Shown here: piece by piece, positions 39,239 through 49,162 of the stretch
How positions within the stretch are numbered: position 1 is the first letter of the stretch
Layout of the letters: each line of letters starts with the position of its first letter
Program-made: the position numbers and the translations under genes
Notes under the pieces: generated by a model
Told to the model about the DNA's origin: nothing
The model's database searches: none
What the model saw: only the letters and a program-made list of their open reading frames with translations
Assembly: GCA_028101445.1 (NCBI GenBank)
Contig: JAOHKR010000001.1
Location: 62,001-126,000, forward strand
Length of the DNA stretch: 64,000 bases
DNA from: Candidatus Pelagibacter sp.
Lineage (GTDB): Bacteria; Pseudomonadota; Alphaproteobacteria; Pelagibacterales; Pelagibacteraceae
Reading direction: 5' to 3'

Positions 39239-39535
39239 ATGAAATTTAGACCTTTGCACGATCGTGTGCTTATTAAAGTTTTAGACAGCGAAGAAAAAAC
39301 TGCAGGTGGAATTATTATTCCGGACTCAGCTAAAGAAAAACCTCAAGAAGGTGAGGTAATTGCAGTAGGACCTGGAGCTAAAAATGAAGACGGCAAACTT
39401 TCACCAATGGATGTAAAAGTTGGTGATATTGTGCTTTTTGGTAAGTGGTCTGGAACCGAAGTTAAAATCGACAATAAAGAATACAGCATTATGAAAGAAT
39501 CAGACATAATGGGAATTTCAAAAAGCAAAAAATAA
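39239..39535 (+). CDS. groES: Co-chaperonin GroES
   Basis: The 98-residue co-chaperonin has the standard start [12 protein letters not shown], the mobile-loop segment [18 protein letters not shown], and [16 protein letters not shown] at the end. It caps GroEL rings during protein folding. AGGAG precedes the start, and groEL follows 19 bases later. Confidence 0.98.
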   Translation: MKFRPLHDRVLIKVLDSEEKTAGGIIIPDSAKEKPQEGEVIAVGPGAKNEDGKLSPMDVKVGDIVLFGKWSGTEVKIDNKEYSIMKESDIMGISKSKK

Positions 39536-39542
39536 CTTTTAA

Positions 39543-41213
<1,671 letters not shown>

Positions 41214-41219
41214 TTTCAC

Positions 41220-41897
41220 TTAACCCAAAGATTTTAAAAAAGGCTGCAATTTTGTGGCCTTTTTTTTTGCAGTGAATAAACATGCTGTTGAACTTAAAAT
41301 TAATCCATCTTTTAATACTCTCAAATTATTATCAACTAAAGTCTTACCAGTTGAAGTAATATCTGTAATAATCTCAGAAGAGCCTATAAAAGGATATGTT
41401 TCAGTAGCTCCTAGACTTGGTATAATCTTATATTGAGTAACTCCTTTTGAAATTAAAAAATCATTAGTTAAATTTGTATATTTGGTTGCTACTCTTAATC
41501 TGCTATTTCTTTTTGATCTTAAATCAAATGACACTTCTTCAAGATCAGCAATTGTTTGTACATCAATCCAGTCATCTGGTACCGCAACAACTAAATTAGC
41601 ATTCCCAAAGTCAAGTTTACGTTTAATGTTAATTTTATCACGCAAGTTTTTGTCAGACTCATTTAGAAGATCTAAACCAGACACACCTATATCTAGGGTT
41701 CCATCTCCTAATCTTTGAATAATTTCTTTAGCGTGAAGAAATATAATCTTAATGTTAGGTTTATTTTCAATAGTTCCAAAATAATTTCTCTCTTTTTCAC
41801 TCTGTAGAATTTTTAGATCATTGTTATCAAAAAAAGATATCGCTTTATCTTTCAATCGACCTTTACTTGGTAAGCCTATAGTGATTAAATTTTTCAT
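41220..41897 (-). CDS. hisG: ATP phosphoribosyltransferase, short form
   Basis: HisG carries out the first step of histidine synthesis. The 225-residue protein is the short form lacking the C-terminal regulatory domain, so it needs HisZ, encoded just upstream. IGLPSKGRLKD at the start and DIVxTGKTL (here DITSTGKTLVDNNL) for PRPP binding are present. It overlaps hisZ by 4 bases. Its last codons contain the inverted repeat that probably terminates groESL from the other strand. Confidence 0.95.
   Translation of the reverse strand: MKNLITIGLPSKGRLKDKAISFFDNNDLKILQSEKERNYFGTIENKPNIKIIFLHAKEIIQRLGDGTLDIGVSGLDLLNESDKNLRDKINIKRKLDFGNANLVVAVPDDWIDVQTIADLEEVSFDLRSKRNSRLRVATKYTNLTNDFLISKGVTQYKIIPSLGATETYPFIGSSEIITDITSTGKTLVDNNLRVLKDGLILSSTACLFTAKKKATKLQPFLKSLG
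41236..41265. terminator. Hairpin terminator of groESL located inside the hisG 3' end
   Basis: An inverted repeat AAAAAAGGC (41236-41244) and GCCTTTTTT (41257-41265), with a 12-base loop and three more T bases, lies 22 bases past the groEL stop. With its U-rich 3' arm on the plus strand it reads as an intrinsic terminator for groESL, while also being coding sequence of hisG. Confidence 0.6.
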
Positions 41898-42931
41898 ATA
41901 TTTTTTAAGTTGATTGCTGCACCTACCGCTTGAATATTTTTTTTAGCTCCTAAACTTTTAAGTAAATCATCATAACGTCCGCCTCTTGCAATTTCTTTCT
42001 TTCCTGAAAATACTTCAAAAACAATTCCTGTATAATATTCTACATCTCTACCGAAATTCGTAATAAAATTTATATCTTGTTTAAGTTTCTTTAAGTTTTG
42101 AATAGATTTAAAATCCTTAAAAATATTTTTTTTAAGATTATTTTTTTTTGCAAAATCAAATAACTTCTCATCTAATTGAGACAATTTACAATTTATTTTT
42201 AAAAATGATTTAATTATTTTAACTATTTTTTTTCCATCATCAAATGATCTTGGGTCTTTTATTTTTTTATCAAATCTTCTTAAAATTTCTGTTATTGTTC
42301 TTCCTGCAACTACTTTATCTTGATCCATTTTTTTCATTTCATAGAATCTCTCTTTATCAGTATCAAAAGCTACTGAATCGATATCTGTATTTTTTTCTAA
42401 TCTTTTTAAAAGTTCTTCAAAATAATTTGGTCTCCAAAAGTGTCTTATTAATCTTAATTTCCATCTTTCGGGCATATCAAGTGCGTTGATTAAACTTTTA
42501 AATAAACTGATATCTCCAACTTTAATCTGAATTTTTTTACTTTTTATTTTTTTTGTTGAACTTATAATTGTGCTGATAATCTTAAAATCATCTTGAATTT
42601 TATTTTTTGAACCTAAAATTTCAATACCTAATTGATCATTAATAAAATTAGATTCTTTATTGCTTGATCTTCTATAGGCTTGTCCTGAATAATATATTTT
42701 TGAAGAAGTTTTTTTTTGTAAGAATTTTATACACGATGCTACTGTTAAATCTGGTCTTAAACACATAGTTTTTCCATCTTTATTTTCAAACGTAAGCATT
42801 GAACTTCTAAACTTTTCTCCTGATCTCTCTATAATATACTCTGAGTCTAGAAGTACGTCCGGTTCTGACAAAACAAATCCATTGCTTTTAAAGGTTTGAA
42901 TTATAGCTTTAGATGATTTTTTTAATTTCAT
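41894..42931 (-). CDS. hisZ: ATP phosphoribosyltransferase regulatory subunit HisZ
   Basis: The 345-residue protein is a histidyl-tRNA synthetase paralogue without aminoacylation function that activates short HisG. It keeps the class II fold motifs (MCLRPDLTVA, the glycine-rich ARGGRYDDLL) but is shorter than HisS. It overlaps hisS by 23 bases and hisG by 4 bases. That tight linkage with short-form hisG supports HisZ rather than a second HisRS. Confidence 0.92.
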   Translation of the reverse strand: MKLKKSSKAIIQTFKSNGFVLSEPDVLLDSEYIIERSGEKFRSSMLTFENKDGKTMCLRPDLTVASCIKFLQKKTSSKIYYSGQAYRRSSNKESNFINDQLGIEILGSKNKIQDDFKIISTIISSTKKIKSKKIQIKVGDISLFKSLINALDMPERWKLRLIRHFWRPNYFEELLKRLEKNTDIDSVAFDTDKERFYEMKKMDQDKVVAGRTITEILRRFDKKIKDPRSFDDGKKIVKIIKSFLKINCKLSQLDEKLFDFAKKNNLKKNIFKDFKSIQNLKKLKQDINFITNFGRDVEYYTGIVFEVFSGKKEIARGGRYDDLLKSLGAKKNIQAVGAAINLKNI

Positions 42932-44243
42932 TAGCTAATTCTTTTATTTCAATTGACTTTTCTTTACCTGTACTAAGATTTCTTAAGGTTGGCTTGCTTG
43001 ATTTTATCTCATCTTCACCATACAGAATAACAGCGGGTGATTTGATCTTATTTGCATATTCCATTTGTTTTTTTAATTTGCTCTCGCCTGGATAAATTTC
43101 AGTACTAATTCCAGCATTTCTTAATAATGTTTGTAAACCAATATATTCCTTCATCGAATTTTTATCAAAAATACAAATGACAACTGGTTTTGATTGTTTT
43201 ACTTTAAATTCTTTTTTTTGCATTAAAGCGTAAACTAATCGATCTAAGCCTATTGAAATCCCAGTTGCTGGGGCTTCAAAATTTCCAAAATTATTTACTA
43301 AGTTATCGTACCTACCTCCTCCACCGATTGAGCCAAATTGAATTATCTTTCCTTTATTATTTTTTACGTCAAATTTTAAATTCACCTCAAATATTGGACC
43401 CGTATAATACTCAAGTCCTCTTATAATAGATGGATCAAATTCAAAATTGTTGAAGTTATAATCTTTAAATAATTTAATAATTTCTTGAAGGTCTTCTGTT
43501 TCTGGTGATTTTTTCTTTAACTCATTCTCTATAGCTTCTATATTAGAGGAACTTAAATTAGCTCCCTTAGTAAAATCTCCTGATTTATCTTTTCTTCCAT
43601 CACCAAGTAATTGGTTAACTCCTTCCCAGTCTAAGCGATCTAATTTATCTAAAGCTCTAAGAGCGGTTAATTTTTGTTCATTATTGTCTATATTTATTCT
43701 TTTAAATAATTCTTCTGTAATTTTTCTAGAAGAGATTTTAACAATGTATTCCTCTTTATTTAATCCACATTTTTCGAGAATTTCTGAAATCATAACACAC
43801 AGCTCAACATCTGCTTGTAAGCTTTTTGTTCCTACAAAATCAGCATCAAATTGTAAGAATTCTCTAAATCTTCCAGGTCCTGGTTTTTCATTTCTCCAGA
43901 CAGTTCCCAGTTGATATCTTTTAAATGGTTTTTGTATTTCTAAGTAATTTTTTGCTACATAACGTGCTAACGGAGCTGTTAGGTCATATCTGAGAGATAA
44001 CCATTTATTTTCGTCTTGAAATGAAAAAACTCCTTCATCCGGCCTATCTTTATCTGGTAAGAATTTTCCAATACTTTCTGAGTACTCAAAACTTGGTGTT
44101 TCAAGGTATTGAAAACCATACTTAATCATAACTTCTTTAATATTTGAAATTATAAAATCACGTACGAGTAATTCTTTTTCTTGTCTGTCTACAAACCCTA
44201 ATGGAAGTTCCTTAGGTGGTTTGTTGTTTTTTTCTTTTTTCAT
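42909..44243 (-). CDS. hisS: Histidyl-tRNA synthetase
   Basis: The 444-residue class II synthetase has the motif 2 region YQLGTVWRNEKPGPGRFREFLQFDAD and the HisA motif GRYDNLV (GGGGRYDNL). I start it at ATG 44243 (MKKEKNNK), since the longer frame starting at 44309 is just translation of tRNA-His. It lies directly downstream of the tRNA it charges and upstream of hisZ and hisG. Confidence 0.95.
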   Translation of the reverse strand: MKKEKNNKPPKELPLGFVDRQEKELLVRDFIISNIKEVMIKYGFQYLETPSFEYSESIGKFLPDKDRPDEGVFSFQDENKWLSLRYDLTAPLARYVAKNYLEIQKPFKRYQLGTVWRNEKPGPGRFREFLQFDADFVGTKSLQADVELCVMISEILEKCGLNKEEYIVKISSRKITEELFKRINIDNNEQKLTALRALDKLDRLDWEGVNQLLGDGRKDKSGDFTKGANLSSSNIEAIENELKKKSPETEDLQEIIKLFKDYNFNNFEFDPSIIRGLEYYTGPIFEVNLKFDVKNNKGKIIQFGSIGGGGRYDNLVNNFGNFEAPATGISIGLDRLVYALMQKKEFKVKQSKPVVICIFDKNSMKEYIGLQTLLRNAGISTEIYPGESKLKKQMEYANKIKSPAVILYGEDEIKSSKPTLRNLSTGKEKSIEIKELANEIKKII

Positions 44244-44247
44244 TTTT

Positions 44248-44324
44248 TGGTACAGTAGGGTGGATTCGAACCACCGACCCCTAGTTCCACAAACTAGTGC
44301 TCTAACCAACTGAGCTACTACTGC
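44248..44324 (-). tRNA. tRNA-His (GTG anticodon)
   Basis: The minus strand folds as a full cloverleaf. The acceptor is GCAGTAG/CTACTGT, the D arm GCTC...GAGC, the anticodon arm CTAGT-TTGTGGA-ACTAG with anticodon GTG, and the T arm GGTGG-TTCGAAT-CCACC. A73 and an encoded CCA follow. The genomic base at -1 is T rather than G and the discriminator is A, not C, so the usual G-1:C73 identity pair of tRNA-His is absent. It is 4 bases upstream of hisS. Confidence 0.95.
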
Positions 44325-44369
44325 ATCCTTTTTGTTTTTATCTTAATTTTTATTAAATTTATATATGTT

Positions 44370-44449
44370 TGATTATAAGCTAAGCAATAGCCTAGCATGC
44401 ATTCCGTGAGAATGTGTTCTTAGTGTAGAAATTTTGTATTTTATAATCA
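44370..44449. other. Nested inverted repeats, candidate structured RNA element
   Basis: Within the 232-base gap between tRNA-His and cspA, a 9-base outer repeat TGATTATAA (44370-44378) pairs with TTATAATCA (44441-44449). Inside it, AGCATGCATTC (44394-44404) pairs with GAATGTGTTCT (44410-44420) around a CGTGA loop, with one mismatch and two G-T pairs. The element could be transcribed from the cspA side toward tRNA-His. I recognise no known RNA family. Confidence 0.45.
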
Positions 44450-44496
44450 TTTATTGTTATTTTAGAAATAATTGTGTCTTTTTTAAGGAATATTAG

Positions 44497-44530
44497 CGGG
44501 ACAGAACAATATTGCTAAAGTTAAGTCCCG
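44497..44530. other. Stem-loop downstream of cspA
   Basis: CGGGAC (44497-44502) and GTCCCG (44525-44530) form a 6-base stem of rare G+C content in this A+T-rich gap; a symmetric 2x2 internal loop and a second 3-base stem (GTT/AAC) can follow inside. No T run follows on either strand, so it is not a standard terminator. It may protect or process the cspA mRNA or belong to a small RNA. Confidence 0.4.
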
Positions 44531-44556
44531 ATAAATTTTGATTTAGGAAATAAGAT

Positions 44557-44766
44557 TTAAGCTTTCTGCAATTTTACTGCTGAAGGACCTTTGTCTCCGT
44601 TCTCTACTTCAAATGTAAGTTCATCACCTTCATTTAAGTAATTCAAACCAGCTTCTTTAACTGCTGAAGAATGAACGAATACGTCTTTTTCTTTGTCTTC
44701 TCTTTCAATGAAACCATATCCTTTAGTACCATTGAACCACTTTACTTTACCTTTTAGTGTACTCAT
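44557..44766 (-). CDS. cspA: Cold-shock-family RNA chaperone
   Basis: The 69-residue protein is a single cold-shock domain with RNP1 KGYGFIER and RNP2 VFVHSSAV, beginning [13 protein letters not shown]. Such proteins bind single-stranded RNA and DNA; cold induction is not shown by sequence alone. AAGGAA precedes the start. It has a 141-base upstream gap containing a 9-base hairpin. Confidence 0.95.
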   Translation of the reverse strand: MSTLKGKVKWFNGTKGYGFIEREDKEKDVFVHSSAVKEAGLNYLNEGDELTFEVENGDKGPSAVKLQKA

Positions 44767-44797
44767 ATTATTTGTTTTTCCTTATTTATATTAACTT

Positions 44798-44818
44798 TAA
44801 CTAATCATAGATTAGTTA
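44798..44818 (-). promoter_or_regulatory. Hairpin in the cspA leader
   Basis: A perfect 9-base inverted repeat TAACTAATC/GATTAGTTA with a 3-base loop lies 32-52 bases before the cspA start. Cold-shock genes often carry structured 5' leaders, so this is a candidate RNA element or operator. No terminator T run follows. Confidence 0.45.
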
Positions 44819-44907
44819 TTTTCATCTTAAATAGCTTTGAGTAATGAAAGTCAATAGATGAAAATATTTTTTACTAGTAGTGTTTTTTTGCAACAATTGA
44901 CTAAATA

Positions 44908-46011
44908 TTAAAATAAAAGAGTAATTAAGCCGGTAATTGCTATTAAACCTACCCCTATATAAGCAAGTTTAAACCTATTAACGTGGTCCCTAAGTTTTTG
45001 TAAACCTGATTCTTTGTAACTTAGGCTGCCTTCTGTGTTACTTGATCTACTAAAGCCTTGACCTCTTCCTATCTGTAGAAATTTTGATTTCCTGTGATCA
45101 TAAACTTCTTCTTTGGTGTAATTTTCAAAATTTTTTAAGTTTTTTATTATTGAATGCTTTAAATCTAAAGAAATACTTTCAGGATCTCTATGTGCCCCAC
45201 CTAGAGGCTCAGATATAATTTCATCAATTACTCCAAGCTCCAACAAATCTTTAGCTGTCATTTTCATTGCTTCAGCTGCTTGCAATGATTTGCTTGGATC
45301 TCTCCAAAGAATTGATGCGCAACCCTCTGGTGATATTACAGAGTAAATAGAATTTTCTAACATGATAACTTTATTTGAAGAAGCTAAGGCTATTGCCCCT
45401 CCAGAACCACCTTCTCCGATTATAATTGAGATGTTTGGAACCGTTAATGACATACAACACTCTATTGAATTTGCTATTGCTGAAGCTTGACCTCTTTGCT
45501 CTGCTCCTAAACCAGGATAAGCACCAGGTGTATCAATAAAACTTACAACCGGTATTTGAAAACGATCAGCTAACTTCATTAGCCTAATACATTTTCTATA
45601 TCCTTCTGGCCTCATCATGCCAAAATTTCTTTCTATTCTACTATTCAAGTCTTCACCTTTTTCTTGACCAATTATTAAAACTGATTTGTTGTCTATTAAA
45701 CCGAATCCTGCAATAACAGATTTATCATCACCGAAATATCTATCGCCTGATAATAAAGTAAACTGAGAAAAAATTTTCTTTATGTAAAAGTTTGCTTTAG
45801 GCCTATCTTCGTGTCTTGCAACTTGTGTTCTTTGCCAGCTATTTAAATTTGAATAAATTTCTTTTAATTTTATATTAATTTCATTTTCTGTATTTTTTAT
45901 TTTTTTTGTATCTACTTCTGAAATTCCTTCAGCACCAAAAGGGCTTTTTAAACCATCAACGTCTTGCTCTAATGCTTTAATTTCTTTTTCAAATTCTAAA
46001 TAATTTTTCAT
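44908..46011 (-). CDS. accA: Acetyl-CoA carboxylase carboxyltransferase alpha subunit with C-terminal membrane anchor
   Basis: AccA with AccD transfers carboxyl from biotin to acetyl-CoA in fatty acid synthesis. Residues 1-318 match the family: RPEGYRKCIRLMKLADRF, DTPGAYPGLGAEQRGQ, GEGGSGGAIAL and SPEGCASILWRD. The protein is 367 residues against about 317-320 usually. The extra 49 residues contain a polar linker and end in a hydrophobic helix (about 348-366, LAYIGVGLIAITGLITLLF), suggesting tail anchoring in the membrane. It is divergent from glcB. Confidence 0.93.
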   Translation of the reverse strand: MKNYLEFEKEIKALEQDVDGLKSPFGAEGISEVDTKKIKNTENEINIKLKEIYSNLNSWQRTQVARHEDRPKANFYIKKIFSQFTLLSGDRYFGDDKSVIAGFGLIDNKSVLIIGQEKGEDLNSRIERNFGMMRPEGYRKCIRLMKLADRFQIPVVSFIDTPGAYPGLGAEQRGQASAIANSIECCMSLTVPNISIIIGEGGSGGAIALASSNKVIMLENSIYSVISPEGCASILWRDPSKSLQAAEAMKMTAKDLLELGVIDEIISEPLGGAHRDPESISLDLKHSIIKNLKNFENYTKEEVYDHRKSKFLQIGRGQGFSRSSNTEGSLSYKESGLQKLRDHVNRFKLAYIGVGLIAITGLITLLF

Positions 46012-46023
46012 AAATTTGTATTA

Positions 46024-46037
46024 TAATACTAGTATTA
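46024..46037. promoter_or_regulatory. 14-base palindrome in the accA-glcB intergenic region
   Basis: TAATACTAGTATTA is a perfect palindrome located 13 bases from the accA start and 35 from the glcB start. It contains the same ATACTAGTAT 10-mer found between hxlR and the CDGSH gene. It is a candidate operator for one or both genes. Confidence 0.4.
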
Positions 46038-46048
46038 ATATATTATAT

Positions 46049-46054
46049 TATAAT
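46049..46054 (+). promoter_or_regulatory. Candidate -10 box of glcB
   Basis: TATAAT lies 17 bases before the glcB ATG, allowing a 5' leader of only about 10 bases. The whole accA-glcB gap is 60 bases, too short for a complete glycine riboswitch aptamer. Confidence 0.4.
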
Positions 46055-46071
46055 GTAAAGATCGGACTACT

Positions 46072-48240
46072 ATGAGTGTAATTGATAAAAATGGCCTTAA
46101 AATTAGTTTAGTTTTGTTTGACTTTATTAATAATGAGGCTTTGCCGGGGACTAATATTAAATCAGATGATTTTTGGAACAAATTTGAAAAAGTAGTACAC
46201 GAACTTTCCCCGATAAATAAAAATTTATTAAAAAAAAGAGAAATTATTCAAAAAAAAATTGATGAATGGCATAAAAATAATAAAGGCCAAGATCTAGATA
46301 AAAAAAAATATTTAACTTTTTTAAAGTCAATTTCTTATATCACTGATGAAAAAGAAAATTTTAAAATAGAAACATCAAATGTAGATGAAGAAATTGCTTC
46401 TTTAGCAGGACCGCAGCTAGTGGTTCCCGTTGACAACGCTAGGTATGCTTTAAATGCTGCAAATGCACGATGGGGAAGCTTATACGACGCTTTGTACGGA
46501 ACAGATGTTATTTCTGGAAGTAGAGGAAAGGGATATAATGAAGAAAGAGGAAAAAAAGTTATTAAATATGTTAAAAATTTTTTAGATGAGACAGCTCCTC
46601 TTTCTAATTCTAGCTGGCAGAATGTATCAAAAATAGAAATTAGAAATGAAGATGTGGTTTTTATTGTAGATAACAAAGAAAATGTTTTAAAAAATAAAAA
46701 TCAATTTACTGGTTATAATGGTGAAAAAAGTAATCCTTCATCAATTTTAATTAAAAATAATAATCTTCATATAGATATTTTAATAGACTCTAACCACATG
46801 ATTGGAAAATCTGACAAAGCTTCTATTTCGGATGTTGTGGTAGAGTCAGCTTTATCTACAATTATTGACAATGAAGATTCGGTTGCCGCTGTTGATGGTG
46901 AAGATAAAGTAAAATGTTATCGTAATTGGCTAGGACTAATGAAAGGTGACTTAACTGCCAATATGGAAAAAAATGGAAAAAAATTTGTTAGAAAATTAAA
47001 TTCTAATAGAAACTATATTTCAAAAAATGGGAAAGAAATAAGTCTTCACGGAAGAGCTCTTTTATTAAACAGGAATGTAGGTCATTTGATGACCAATCCA
47101 GCAATTATATTAAAGGATGGATCTGAAATACCTGAGGGTATCATGGATGCTTTTGTTTCTACACTATGTGCTTTACATGACTTTAAAAATAAAAAAAATT
47201 CAAGAACTGGATCAGTTTATATCGTTAAACCAAAAATGCACGGGCCTGAAGAAGTGGAGTTTACTAACCTACTTTTTGGTAAAGTAGAAGAAGCTTTAGG
47301 AATAAAACAATATTCTATTAAAGTTGGCATAATGGATGAAGAGAGAAGAACCACGGTAAATTTAAAAGAGTGTATAAGAAAAGTAAAAAAAAGAATAGTT
47401 TTTATAAATACTGGTTTTTTGGATCGAACTGGTGATGAAATGCACACTTCCTTTGAAGCCGGACCAATGATTTTTAAAGGGGAAATGAAAAAATCAACTT
47501 GGTTAAATACATATGAAAATTGGAACGTTGAAGTTGGTTTAGACTGTGGCTTTTCAGGAAAAGCACAAATTGGGAAAGGCATGTGGGCTATGCCAGATCA
47601 AATGGCAAATATGATGGAACAAAAAATTGGTCATCCAAAATCAGGAGCTAATTGCGCGTGGGTTCCTTCTCCTACTGCAGCAACATTACACTCCTTGCAC
47701 TATCACAAAGTAAATGTATTTAAAGAACAGGATAAGATTAAATCCAGAAATAGGGCAAAATTAAATGATATTTTAGAAATACCAAAAGCCGATAGGCCTA
47801 ATTGGTCTACTGATGATATCAATCGTGAATTAGAAAATAACGCTCAAGGTATTATTGGCTATGTTGTTAGATGGATTGATCAAGGCGTTGGTTGTTCGAA
47901 AGTTCCTGATATTAATAATATTGGTTTAATGGAAGATAGGGCTACATTAAGAATATCATCTCAACATATAGCTAATTGGTTGCATCACGGCATTTGTACA
48001 AATGATCAAGTAATGAAGATTATGAAAAAAATGGCAACAATAGTAGATGAACAAAATGAAAAAGATCCTGCCTACAATCGAAGTGGGAGATCTGCTTATA
48101 AAAAAATGTCAGATAATTTTGAAAATTCTATTGCTTTTGCAGCAGCATGTGAATTAGTTTTTAAAGGCAGAGTTCAGCCGTCAGGTTATACGGAGCCTTT
48201 GTTGCATCAAAAAAGACTAGAAAAAAAGGCAAATAACTAA
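46072..48240 (+). CDS. glcB: Malate synthase G
   Basis: GlcB condenses glyoxylate with acetyl-CoA to malate. The 722-residue protein has the family's length and landmarks: [31 protein letters not shown] region early, [10 protein letters not shown], and [13 protein letters not shown] for the catalytic centre. The N-terminus is complete. It ends by sharing CTAA with the stop of recR. In cultured SAR11 strains glcB is reported to be under a glycine riboswitch, which is not seen here. Confidence 0.97.
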   Translation: MSVIDKNGLKISLVLFDFINNEALPGTNIKSDDFWNKFEKVVHELSPINKNLLKKREIIQKKIDEWHKNNKGQDLDKKKYLTFLKSISYITDEKENFKIETSNVDEEIASLAGPQLVVPVDNARYALNAANARWGSLYDALYGTDVISGSRGKGYNEERGKKVIKYVKNFLDETAPLSNSSWQNVSKIEIRNEDVVFIVDNKENVLKNKNQFTGYNGEKSNPSSILIKNNNLHIDILIDSNHMIGKSDKASISDVVVESALSTIIDNEDSVAAVDGEDKVKCYRNWLGLMKGDLTANMEKNGKKFVRKLNSNRNYISKNGKEISLHGRALLLNRNVGHLMTNPAIILKDGSEIPEGIMDAFVSTLCALHDFKNKKNSRTGSVYIVKPKMHGPEEVEFTNLLFGKVEEALGIKQYSIKVGIMDEERRTTVNLKECIRKVKKRIVFINTGFLDRTGDEMHTSFEAGPMIFKGEMKKSTWLNTYENWNVEVGLDCGFSGKAQIGKGMWAMPDQMANMMEQKIGHPKSGANCAWVPSPTAATLHSLHYHKVNVFKEQDKIKSRNRAKLNDILEIPKADRPNWSTDDINRELENNAQGIIGYVVRWIDQGVGCSKVPDINNIGLMEDRATLRISSQHIANWLHHGICTNDQVMKIMKKMATIVDEQNEKDPAYNRSGRSAYKKMSDNFENSIAFAAACELVFKGRVQPSGYTEPLLHQKRLEKKANN

Positions 48241-48842
48241 CCACTGGTAACAGGAACTCTGTTCTTGAAAGCTGAAAATAAAGTACCATCATCTAGCTGT
48301 TCAATTTCTCCACCTACTGGTAAACCTTGAGCTAATTTGGTGATTTTAAGCTTATTTTCTTTGATGGTATCTTCAATGTAATGAGCTGTAGTTTGACCTT
48401 CAACTGTAGCACTTGTAGCTATAATAACTTCTTTTAAATTATTTCTTTTAATTCTTTTGACTAGAGACTCTATTAGTAAATTCTTTTGTTCGTAATTTTC
48501 ATTAGAATTTAAAGTACCTCCTAAAATATGGTAATGGCCCTTATAAATGTTTGCAGAATCAATTACCCACATATCCGCTAAGTTTTCTACCACACAAATT
48601 TTATCATAGGAATTATCAGAGGAACAAATACAAACTTTATCGATAATTTTTAAGTTTCCACAATCAATACATCTTACAACTTTTTTATAAACTTGGGCTA
48701 AAGATTTAGCTAATGGTTTAATCATATTATCTTTATTGTTAATTAATTTTAAAATTATTCTCTTTGCTGATTTTGGACCTAAACCAGGTAACTTAGAAAA
48801 TTGTTGAATAAGTTCACTTATTTCTGGAATATCGTTATTCAT
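48237..48842 (-). CDS. recR: Recombination mediator RecR
   Basis: The 201-residue protein has the helix-hairpin-helix [13 protein letters not shown], a zinc motif with CIDCGNLK and CICSS, and a Toprim domain with VVENLADMW and YHILGGTLN. RecR works with RecF/RecO in gap repair. It is downstream of ybaB with a one-base overlap in the standard dnaX-ybaB-recR order. Confidence 0.96.
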   Translation of the reverse strand: MNNDIPEISELIQQFSKLPGLGPKSAKRIILKLINNKDNMIKPLAKSLAQVYKKVVRCIDCGNLKIIDKVCICSSDNSYDKICVVENLADMWVIDSANIYKGHYHILGGTLNSNENYEQKNLLIESLVKRIKRNNLKEVIIATSATVEGQTTAHYIEDTIKENKLKITKLAQGLPVGGEIEQLDDGTLFSAFKNRVPVTSG

Positions 48843-49162
48843 TAAAAAGGTAATTTAAAATCTAAAGGCAAATTGAGTCCACCGGTCACTTTTGATAGTT
48901 CTTCTGCGGACTTCTTTTTTAAGTTTTCTTTCGCATTGTTGTATGCTGCTATTATTAAATCATTAATAATTTCTTGGTTTTCCTTTTTTGCTTCTTCATT
49001 AATTATTATAGATTTTAATTCATAATCTCCTGATAGAATAACTTTAACAAGATTTCCGCCTGCCTCACCCTCGACTTCAATTTTCTTTATTTTATCTTGA
49101 GCTTCTTTCATTTTGTCCTGCATGTCCTTAGCCTTTGATAGCATATCTGAAAAATTAGTCAT
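48842..49162 (-). CDS. YbaB/EbfC-family nucleoid-associated protein
   Basis: The 106-residue protein starts MTNFSDMLSKAKDMQDKMKE and has GNLVKVILSGDYELKSI and the C-terminal GLNLPLDFKLPF typical of YbaB. It is a small DNA-binding dimer. It overlaps both dnaX and recR by one base. Confidence 0.93.
   Translation of the reverse strand: MTNFSDMLSKAKDMQDKMKEAQDKIKKIEVEGEAGGNLVKVILSGDYELKSIIINEEAKKENQEIINDLIIAAYNNAKENLKKKSAEELSKVTGGLNLPLDFKLPF

Noticed and set aside
41894..42931. HisZ as a second histidyl-tRNA synthetase
   Set aside because: It is shorter, diverged in its catalytic motifs and directly linked to short-form hisG, which fits HisZ.
44244..44309. N-terminal extension of HisS starting MVRALVCGTRG
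   Set aside because: These 22 codons translate the 3' half of tRNA-His (the T arm and acceptor). The true hisS start is ATG 44243.
46012..46071. Glycine riboswitch upstream of glcB
   Set aside because: Sought because it is known in SAR11, but the 60-base gap is too short and no aptamer-like helices are visible.
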